Positions 56,301 to 64,000 of a stretch of 64,000 nt of DNA are shown piece after piece. A model generated the notes under the pieces. That model had not been told where the DNA came from. It was given only the letters and a program-made list of their open reading frames with translations, and did no database searches. The DNA comes from Tricholoma matsutake (lineage: Eukaryota > Basidiomycota > Agaricomycetes > Agaricales > Tricholomataceae). The stretch covers positions 9,548,001 to 9,612,000 of the forward strand of contig AP026546.1 of the NCBI GenBank assembly GCA_026075535.2. The letters are read 5' to 3'. Both the position numbers and the translations under genes were made by a program. Numbering within the stretch: position 1 is the stretch's first letter; the number at the start of each line of letters is the position of its first letter.

Positions 56301-57431
56301 GTCCGAGTTGTACAGATCCATCACAACTTGCTCTGCCTTGCTATCAGGAGTAGGTTTCAGATGAAACAGCATCAAATGATAAAATTGCACCTTCATGTCC
56401 TCAAATGCAGTGTGAATGACCTCCAACAGGTCATGATGCCAAACACCAGGTATCTTGAATGTTGGAGCAGTGACTTCCTTGAGCTTTTGCTTATCAACAG
56501 GTAAACGAATCTTCACAGAAGATTCCCTCCAACCAGCCTCTCCTGAAAACGCAACTTCATCCTCCATCATATCAAGGTGGCACAGCTCTCAAGCCTCACT
56601 GAAACCCTTGAGATCACTGAGAATAGAACCAGTTCATCAGCTGGCACACCATCACATTGAGAAATGGATGGTAAATGTTCTCAGTGGCAGCATTAAACAT
56701 TGCACCCATGCCAGTCCACCAGTGTTGTCCAGATTCCATCAATGGTTTTCCAGGAATGTCATAGATGTTGTCTAGATCTTGATCAGCCTCAGGATCAGTA
56801 GTGGGGAAGGTTATGTATTCGCAATATAATCTGAAGTTATCACATTCCATTCTAAATAAGACAGGTTCAGGTGTATGTACCAAAAGGGATGGGGATGGGG
56901 AGTGAGCACTGGCAGGTGGGGTAGAATCTCACACAGGTTCGGGAACATGGGGGACAGCTGTGCAGGATGATGGTACAAAATCCTTAAAGCAATTCAGCAG
57001 GAACCTGCAACGACCCAATCATGTTGGTTCCACTTCTTGTTGACTAGGGCCTGGCTCTGGCTCTGGATCTTGTTTGATCTCTTGTTCGAGCTCCTCAACA
57101 ATCATAGGCACCTGGTCACCATCATCAAGAAAAGCCAGTCATCTAACAATGAATGACTTACCTCTGGATTTGGTGGGTTCTCCTTCTCCATCTTCTTACA
57201 TTTCACAACCTCTGCTCATCTCTCAAAAAGCTCAAGAGTCCACTTCCATGCTCCTTGGCAGGTATTCTGATGCTTTCCCAAAGCACCATCATTTGGAAAA
57301 GTCCACCCACACAGGCAGTCAACCATTGCAATAAGGAGAAGAAATGCAAGGAACCAGAGGTGGTGATGGCAGTGTGATGTCATCTGGTGTACAACCATTA
57401 GTGCCAGACCAGCTCTGTGAATCCAAAGCAT
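53337..57431 (-). pseudogene. Plavaka transposase, degenerate
   Basis: Read from 57431: an N-terminal zinc finger (CLCGWTFPNDGALGKHQNTC), a linker, then PEADQDLDNIYDIPGKPLME (about 56770), GVWHHDLLEVIHTAFEDMKV, VVAATMVWSDSTHLANFG (about 56190), ASLWPIYLFLGNQSKY, MHAIWELILNDEFMEAYKHG, IVIKCPDG...FTYSADYPEK (about 55810), a middle part (NGLTHFCGLPGLMHHARLSF), YTTYDMQRTQDSINPQTHPD (about 54100), EFLWVRWLG, FVPDDLIDLDDP, FVDHDMFMHF (about 53575) and an acidic tail ending at 53337. The order and motifs are those I recall of Plavaka (CMC-clade DDE) transposases. Some gaps are introns. TGA and other stops (one just after FVDHDMFMHF) make it inactive. The tail matches the fragment at 1199-1584. Confidence 0.82.
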
Positions 57432-57982
57432 GTTCTGTCCCTGGGGTACAAATGAAGCTACTGAGTTGAAAACACTGCATGCTCAACCTTGGTTGGTTGA
57501 AACAGTAAAAGACAAAGACAAATGAGCCAGCCATGTTGACATGCAAGTGTGAGCTGGGGAAACTGTCATTGGTGGTTGAGTCATGTGTTGATCTCGAGGT
57601 GGTTGGGTCACACATTGATCTCAATGATCGATGATCGTGATCACGATCGAGGGTGTTTGCATCTATTGGATGATCACCTGACTTGGATGCATCCAATCTC
57701 CACCACATCTCTCTTTATCTTGTGTATCTCATTGACTCCACTGCAGAATTCTCAAGGAAAATTTTCATATCAAAGCTGCAGTTTATCAACAACTGCACAA
57801 GAAACACCCTCAATTTGCATGCGAGATGAAGAAAATGGAACGCAAGCAAAAGTACAAGAAGGAATTCATTACTGCAGTGCATTGTTTCCTTATTTTTGTT
57901 GCTTGCATGACACATATAATCATCTTACCAGCTTAATCATGCATCATGTGGAGCACACTCAGATGATTCAAATGGATTACTC
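57432..57982. other. Divergent region inside the Plavaka element
   Basis: Between the leftward transposase and the rightward second gene. Contains a 16-bp perfect palindrome gatcgtgatcacgatc (57633-57648). A stretch at 57745-57890 reads protein-like on the plus strand (ENFHIKAAVYQQLHKKHPQF; KKMERKQKYKKEF) and may be an upstream exon of the second gene. Confidence 0.4.
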
Positions 57983-59347
57983 ATGAAGGGCCTGGAATAC
58001 ATCAATTAGAAGCACGGGGCCCTAACACCACCAATATCTGCAAGCAGGCCAAAGGCTGAGGTCCAAGGGTTTAACCACCCTATGATTGTGCAACTTTTAT
58101 GCCCCATCAACTACATAACTTTGTTTGATAAGGACCCTGAAAGGTATGCTCTGTCCTTAGTCCTATGTCTTATTCTCTTTTCTTTTCAGCTTTTGTGCCA
58201 AAATTTTAAATGGCTCTATCAAGATTCATAGCACTGACTATCCATTATGCTTGATGATGAGGAGTTGATGGATGAAGAGGATCCTGGGTTGGGTTTGTTA
58301 CAGAGCAAGGTTTTGATCACAGTGAGTATTCAATACCATGGTGCCAACAGATCATCACTAATTCGACCTATGTATGTAGTTCTTCAGGCATATATTCCTG
58401 TCACCATCCTTAGCCTTGCAAGACAAACCTCACCACACAAAAGGCAAGAAGAGCCAGGCAGAGAAACATGATATGAAGTGAGTCACACCAGCATCAATTG
58501 CTTATGCTGCAACCCAGGTACATGTGCCCTGAATGTAGAATATGTACTAACCTTTATGTAGTTGCATTGTTGTCTCAGCGGATCTGATGACTGGTGACTT
58601 GCCAATGGAAACTGGACACCTGAAGAATTCTACAGTGCAATTATGCTCGCATTTGGGATCAGGGTTGGTGGTCATGAGGATGAGGTCGAGAATGACAGTG
58701 AAGACAAGGAGGAGGATGAATGGGTCATGCAGACTCTCACTTGGTGGAATGAATGGGTGCATTTTTTTAATCCCTCTTCATGTCTTCATTTTGATACTGG
58801 CTTTGGGAAGATTTTTGGTACCAAGCCAGCTGCCACAGCATCCCCCCCAGTCCACGGATCGACTCTCGAGAAACTCCTCACGAAACATGCTGCAAAGAAA
58901 CAAGCCAGGAAGGCTTCTGCTTCTACTGCCATCTCCACTAGCGCTTCTGCTTCCTTGGCAGCCACCTCAACCTCTACTCCCATGGCTGCTGATGACAGAG
59001 AATCCACCATGCTTGCCAGCTCATCATCACCTGCCCCTGGAACCTCAATCAAGGCATGCAGGATGGCCAACAAAAGGAAACTAGTCATGAGCAAGACTGA
59101 GTCAGATGATGATGAGCAAGAGATGAAGAAAAGCAAGGGCAAGAAGAAGGGACCCAGTAACAAGGGAACCAATGATGAAACTGACAATGAAACTAACAAT
59201 GAAACCAAGGATGAAACCAAGGACAAAACTGAGGACAAAACTGAGGACAAAACCAAGGACAAGATGGAACAGGCGATGAGCAAGAGGCATAGAAAGGCAA
59301 ACCAATATTCCTCAAGTGAGAGTGGATCCAAGTTGGGTGATGACTGA
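57983..59347 (+). pseudogene. Second gene of the Plavaka element (agaricomycete domain of unknown function)
   Basis: Pieces in order: MKGLEYIN (57983), a region reading PKAEVQGFNHPMIVQLLCPI and NYITLFDKDPER (about 58045-58145), a middle part (MLDDEELMDEEDPGLGLLQS at 58247; YHGANRSSLIRP), VTPASIAYAATQ (about 58480), then across an intron LANGNWTPEEFYSAIMLAFG, DEWVMQTLTWWNEWVHFF and a Lys/Glu/Thr-rich tail (58860-59347) with a degenerate NET(K/D)D-like repeat ending LGDD. The NHP...LLCP...F..DPE and W.PEEFY...TL.WWN motifs belong to an uncharacterised mushroom family (I believe DUF6698, not verified). TGA stops at two conserved positions suggest decay. Function unknown. It could be a transposition cofactor or a captured host gene. 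Confidence 0.55.
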
Positions 59348-60148
59348 CAGTGGGCCATTCTTTGTTTGTAACCTGTCACATTGCAACGGCTTTTTAGATT
59401 ACCCCTGGATCACTGTTTCTCAAGATGCCAATTGCTTTACCTCAAGATATTTCCTCTCCTGCTTCCCTACTTTGCTATGTCCCCATTGCTGCAGCGGCAG
59501 CTTTGCTCTAGGTATTTTCTCAAGACCTTTGGCATCTCATTCCATCCCTGTCACCACTTTGCCTGTCTCGCATACTGATCTGTTATCTTCACATTTGTCA
59601 TTTTCTATTTGGTACTTTGTGTGCTTCATTCTATGTACCAGTGATTAGATATTTGTTTTGCAATATCAGTTTGATTGGTTCAAGAAAATTAAATAAGAAT
59701 AAAAGCCTTGTGCTTCATGGTTTGAGTATTCATACTTGGGACATCATGGATAGTTTTGCCCAAGATTTCAAAAAGATTGGATCAAGTTGGCCAAGTTTGC
59801 ACTTGTTTCCCAACAAGGTCCAAAGTTGGGCCAAAAATTGAAAACATACCACATCTAGGATGAGAAATCATCCCTGTGTATTCACTTTCATGGGTGATCC
59901 AACATGTGCAAAAATAAAAACATTGGTGAGCCATCTATTGGTAGGTATGTGTATGTATATTTTTGCAGTTTTGCTGATGCATGTTGTTGTGTGTGTGTAG
60001 TAAGTCTGTGAGGGCACCAGACTTACATAATCACGTTCAATAATCACACAAATAATCATTGAATTGCCCCCAGAGGCAATTCAACCATTCTGCAATTATT
60101 ACAATAATCATGATTATCCATGTTCCAAAAATTGTACATAATCCATGG
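59348..60148. other. Right non-coding part of the Plavaka element
   Basis: Short frames only. The last 170 bp carry repeated aataatca/ttgaattgcc blocks that mirror the left subterminal region. Confidence 0.5.
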
Positions 60149-60180
60149 ATAATTGCCCTACTTTGACCACTACTATTGTT

Positions 60181-61350
60181 TCATGACACCACATCCAATT
60201 TTTTTTTGATTCCCATTTATTCTCCTTTGTGGGGTACCATATGTAAGAGACTAAATATAAATGATGTGTGTCCTATCTCAACTGTCCTCCCAGTGTGAAT
60301 ACTTTGTCATCTGCTTTGAGGGGCCATCTAGTGGTCTCTGTGCACTGGAATAGCTGGTGCTGGCCCATGAGTAGTGTATATTGATCCACATGTTACAATG
60401 AGTGGTGTTTGTGGGGGCCTAGGTAGTACTAGATGGAGAGACTCCCTTCCTGCTTGCAGCAGATATTCCATGCCAGCAGTGCAGAAAGTGGTAACAAGGA
60501 CATGGGAGCACCAAAGGAGTAATGTTTTCTGCATTCCACAAAACCTCTGTAGAGGCATTTCAGATGTAAGGCACAAGACCATCAAGTCTATTTAAGTGGG
60601 AAATGATAAGCAAGGAGTTAGGCAAAGGCAGCAGCATCTCCAACTTATCTTGTATCCAATTGAGCAATGAAGACATGCATAACAAGGCACATCTACAGTC
60701 ATATCTAATGGGGGGAATGAATGACATGACAAAAGAAATCATAGTACTTCAGCAACTGGAATATTGTAGTATGGCTGAGTGGATATTTTGGAGAAAGTGA
60801 CAAATGGCTATGATGTTGATGCCAGATATGTATTGTTTGATCATATGATAGAGCACTGACGGCGATCAAGAGATGATGTAAAAGTATGCAGAGCAACGAC
60901 TCCAAGATCCAGACAATATAGACTTCAAGTTTATCGTAGAACCATATGTTTATGCACAAGATGTCTATTAGCATGCGAAGATTTGACAGCACAGAATGAG
61001 GATCAGCCATCTTGTGACAGCATAATGATCTGGGCAGCATGGAATGATGGAGTGGGCAGGATTCGAAGGATGTCATAGAACACTGGATTAGTAAGATCAT
61101 GAAGAGGGTGCATGACTATGCCAACACTCATGCCAAACAGTCGACAGTCCCAAAATCGCAAGGTTGATGTGGAGCACTAACCCAGGCACTGTGACTATGG
61201 TTCTATGATGATCTGAGAGACTCCATATTATCATCGATGTTGATGTTTGAACAGCTTATATTCACTTGTTAAAACAGATACACTGCATTAGGATGCACTA
61301 CAAAGGTTAACCAAAGATCAAATCCTGTAAACCATCAAATTTAAGCCTAC
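60181..61350. other. No gene seen
   Basis: The first bases (tcatgacaccacatccaatt) continue the LTR-A flank seen at 16812. The rest is CpG-poor with no recognisable coding frame. Confidence 0.5.
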
Positions 61351-62345
61351 TCATGTGTCAAGAAATACCCTGTTGGACTGAGATTGGTGGTCAATGAAGT
61401 GCTGTGAGAATACAGGCTTACAATGATCATCTGTCATGGGACTCAGGTCCCGTTGCACCAAATCTATGTACCAGACTGTGTCCATGTAGTTCTTGATTCT
61501 TTGTGAAGAGTTGGGATCACTTCTCGATATGTCATGCATGAAATGTGTTTTGATTGTGTCATCCTGGGATTCAATCTGGCGCCATTGTCTTGCTCTGTCC
61601 CACACCTTTGATCTGGATGCTAACATGTCCTGACATTCAAGGTATACGTCCCGGAAATATGGAAGAAGGAAGAATCTCTCATCAGCAAAGCATGGTTTCA
61701 AGAGTTTTGCCCAAGGCTGCAGCTTGGGATCACGTAGTCCATTGCTGTTCAGAATGAGGACAAGGCACTGAAGTTGGGGCATTGCCTCTAGAGTGTTAAG
61801 GAGTTGTTTCGCAAAATGGCCTGCTGTGAACTCTGAGTGATCAATGCAGGTGTGGACAGCAACATGGGTGAGTAAAGGGAGATCCACTATGGAAGAATTG
61901 CGATGTCCAGTAAGGGTAGATGTATAGAGATGTTACTGACTGGAATATGGGTTCATGAAAGTTGACCAGCTGAGGGAAACCAAAATGCAGAATCATCATT
62001 TGCTGGGGATGGATGGGGTGCTGGTGGAGCCAATGAGCATTAGATAAAAGATTTTGTCCTGAGATCACAAGGTTTTTCAGCCATGAGAAGGCAGGGGCTA
62101 CACTTTCCAAGGCAATTTCAACTGATGGTAAACATGTCTGAACAACAAGCACAAGGGATTCGATGATATATGACGAAAGTGGACAAGGAAATATGTGGAG
62201 CTGAGATTTCAAAGCAGGTATATGAAGCTTTTTCTTGGGCAAGAGGGTTGCCACAAAATGAGATATATGATCTGGAGATGTTAAGACAAGAGTGTGGAAG
62301 AGGATGGGGAGGATCCAGACATTTATACAATGGCATACCAAACAA
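61351..62345 (-). pseudogene. F-box/LRR-like gene fragment
   Basis: Read from 62345: leucine-rich pieces in alternating frames (SHFVATLLPK; APAFSWLKNLVISGQNLLSN; MILHFGFPQLVNFHEPIFQS), then an open run of 178 codons from 61887 (MDLPLLTHVAVHTCIDHSEF; LLNTLEAMPQLQCLVLILNS; FADERFFLLPYFRDVYLECQ; ASRSKVWDRARQW) ending at 61351. LPLLTHVAV..., ...LP.LQCLVLI..., and ...F.LPYF..V.EC... are what I recall from the C-terminal half of agaricomycete F-box/LRR-type proteins. The F-box itself is not visible, and a frame change at about 61890-61910 may be an intron or a frameshift. Probably a truncated gene rather than an active one. Confidence 0.4.
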
Positions 62346-62544
62346 AGGGTTTGAGCCCTGGAATTGCTTGTTGAAGCTGAATGTAATATGATTTCTTGTA
62401 ATAATTCAGTCGGTAGTCAAGACCAGACATCAGTGGAAGGGATGAAACTAGAATCATATATTGATCAGTAAAGTAAGAGACAAGATTCTACAGAGCTTAC
62501 AATTGTTCTTCAGGCATCTATTCAACAACTTGGGTGATGAGCAC

Positions 62545-62765
62545 TAAGTATGGTGCACCAGGAGTGCCAGCCAGGATCTGAACTCAAATCCGGAGTGATC
62601 ATACTAAATCCTAACCATAATACACACAAGCATCCACTTGATCAGTGCCTCCCACAGTCTTGACTAATGTTGTGCTCATTGTTGGGAATGATGAGCAGGC
62701 TACTTTACTCATTCTTAACCTTTTCCCTTTATTTTTTTAGGTGCATAACACTTTTTATATTGTGT
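62545..62765 (-). repeat. SINE-like repeat, inverted copy
   Basis: Reverse complement of 63625-63855: a tRNA-like promoter (B-box-like gagttcagatcctg, 62585-62572 on the minus strand) with the block ggagtgatcatactaaatcc, tcttgactaatg and tttaggtgcataacact. Confidence 0.6.
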
Positions 62766-63438
62766 CTGAGCATAGTTCACCTCTGCTGATGAGGAACCCA
62801 TGCCCTGTTGACCCAGGATCTTCTCCCCCTGTCATAACATTCACTGACCTTTATTTTACCTCTATATTAGACCTAGGAATCGAAGAAAGCAAACACTTTG
62901 GCCTCATGGATCTCACAGGGTAAGTATATCTCTTCCTGAGTACATATGCTCTTTTCTGTCTATCCTCACAACTGCAAGGCCTCTGAAAGGTCCATCAGGT
63001 CATTTATTAGGACCATACTACTCTCTTTCCATGTGCATTTCATAATGGGAAGGCCTAGGTATGCAAGTAAGTGACCACCTCTCCTCCCTCCCTATGCAGG
63101 TGCACTGACAGAGAGCACCTTGTCCCCAGCTCTCCCAACATCAATCCTCACTTCTACATACATCCCTATATCCTCCACATACATCTTTCTAGGTGTAGAT
63201 AGTGTACAAGCCTAGTAGATGGTACCCCCTCCCCTCATTCTGTCACTTCTCCCCATTTTCCCCCTTCCCATCTCATACAGTACCCTCCCCATTCATGTAT
63301 TTAGTTATTAATATGAATATACAGCCATACACATGCATTACAGACAGCCCCCAATGAAGAGAAGAGACCCCCTCCTCTCAACTAGGGAGAGTGCTTGTTA
63401 TGGGCTACATATAGCTGTCAAAGTGAAAACCACTTTTG
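62766..63438. other. No gene seen
   Basis: A short plus-strand frame (62741-62923) ends at a good splice donor (gggtaagta at about 62919) but has no recognisable family. C/T-rich DNA follows. Confidence 0.4.
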
Positions 63439-63600
63439 ATTAGCACTATATATACATTCATAAGTGTTATCTACCAAAAAAAAGCGAAGGGAAAGGGCCA
63501 GGAATGAGTGGAATAGCATGCTCAACATTGGGGATGATGAGTGCAACATTAGCTGAGGCTGTGGCACATATCAACTGTAGGAGAGGGTGATCAGGTGATT
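63439..63600 (+). repeat. Partial third copy of the SINE-like repeat
   Basis: Matches the first part of 63625-63760 in the same orientation, offset about 183 bp: cactatatatacat...aagtgttat...accaaaaaaaagcgaagggaaa. Confidence 0.6.
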
Positions 63601-63624
63601 GGGGTGATAAAAATAGCTGTTTAT

Positions 63625-63855
63625 GAACACAATATATACATACAAAAGTGTTATGCACCTAAAAAAATGAAGGGAAAAGGTTAAGAATGAGTAAAGTAGC
63701 CTGCTCGTCATTCCTGACAATGAGCACAACATTAGTCAAGACTGTGGGAGGTGCTGATCAAGCGGATGCTTGTGTGTTATGGTTAGGATTTAGTATGATC
63801 ACTCCAGATTCGAAGTCTTGAGTTCAGATCCTGCCTGGCACTCCTGGTGCACCAT
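63625..63855 (+). repeat. SINE-like repeat, direct copy
   Basis: Holds gtgttatggttaggattt and a B-box-like gagttcagatcctg (63820-63833). Pairs with the inverted copy at 62545-62765, about 860 bp away. Confidence 0.6.
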
Positions 63856-64000
63856 AACTAAGTAATAGTGAACAGCAAGGGTGTCAAGATCTGAATTTCA
63901 GACATCCACTCAGAAATCTTTTTAAGTGGCTTCCCTCCTCGGAGGGTTGTGTTCCCCGAGTCATGATTAAAACTGACTAAATGCCCCCCCCCTCCTTCTA

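Larger units (their letters stand above)
51731..60174. mobile_element. Plavaka DNA transposon, complete ends, 8.4 kb
   Basis: Terminal inverted repeats of 26 bp (AGTAGCAGTCAAAGTAGGGC... on the left; AGTAGTGGTCAAAGTAGGGC... inverted on the right), two mismatches. Flanked by a 6-bp repeat ATTGTT (51725-51730 and 60175-60180). The empty site is preserved at 16785-16825 beside the other LTR A copy (catcattgtttcattgc...), which confirms both edges. Subterminal regions repeat gcaattat/ataatca. It carries a minus-strand transposase (53337-57431) and a plus-strand second gene (57983-59347) facing away from it. Confidence 0.88.

Noticed and set aside
58786..59379. 197-codon minus-strand ORF with Val-Leu-Ser-Ser repeats
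   Set aside because: It is the complement of the charged repeat region of the plus-strand second gene in the Plavaka element.

Overview
The window looks like an Agaricomycete (mushroom-forming basidiomycete) genome. The evidence is short GT-AG introns of about 50 bp, Plavaka and KDZ transposon remnants, Ty1/copia and Ty3/gypsy chromovirus elements, an F-box gene of agaricomycete type and a P-loop NTPase of a family expanded in these fungi. No bacterial operon, rRNA or ordinary tRNA gene was seen. All gene models were read by eye from the sequence. Family names come from recalled motifs, not from a database search.

Layout. 1-1156: 5' end of a minus-strand Copia element (gag, leader with a 21-bp minisatellite, primer-binding site, LTR), abutting a Plavaka tail remnant (1199-1584). 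2577-4407: an intact four-exon F-box gene. 5396-6904: non-autonomous hAT element. 7302-11893: an LTR (family A) split by an element carrying a pogo-like transposase. 11896-16080: minus-strand gypsy relic holding three later insertions (hAT MITE, hAT element with a satellite array, solo LTR A), each with its own target-site duplication. 16230-19530: SINE, LTR A, an unidentified degenerate gene and a Copia relic. 21930-22670: CpG-rich unassigned DNA. 24041-27333: minus-strand P-loop NTPase gene. 28183-29078: GNAT acetyltransferase gene diverging from it. 30171-36560: near-complete Copia element with a hAT insertion in its RT. 36786-37187: solo LTR A. 38224-44064: complete gypsy chromovirus with 5-bp TSD. 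44150-45952: KDZ fragment, MITE and tRNA-derived SINE. 46092-60180: an LTR A copy split by a 5.2-kb Helitron, whose flank is split again by an 8.4-kb Plavaka element carrying a divergent second gene. 61351-62345: F-box/LRR-like gene fragment. 62545-63855: SINE-like inverted pair.

How it fits together. The ordinary genes sit in islands (about 2.5-4.6 kb and 23.7-29.6 kb) where CpG is frequent. The mobile DNA between them is visibly CpG-poor, and most premature stops in its reading frames are TGA where the family has arginine, as expected from CGA to TGA decay. The gypsy pol frame is the clearest case: 3.9 kb with no frameshift and six internal stops, all TGA. The most useful results are base-exact boundaries for nested elements (Helitron in LTR, Plavaka beside it, three insertions in one gypsy relic) and two possible novelties: the second gene inside the Plavaka element and the NTPase gene.
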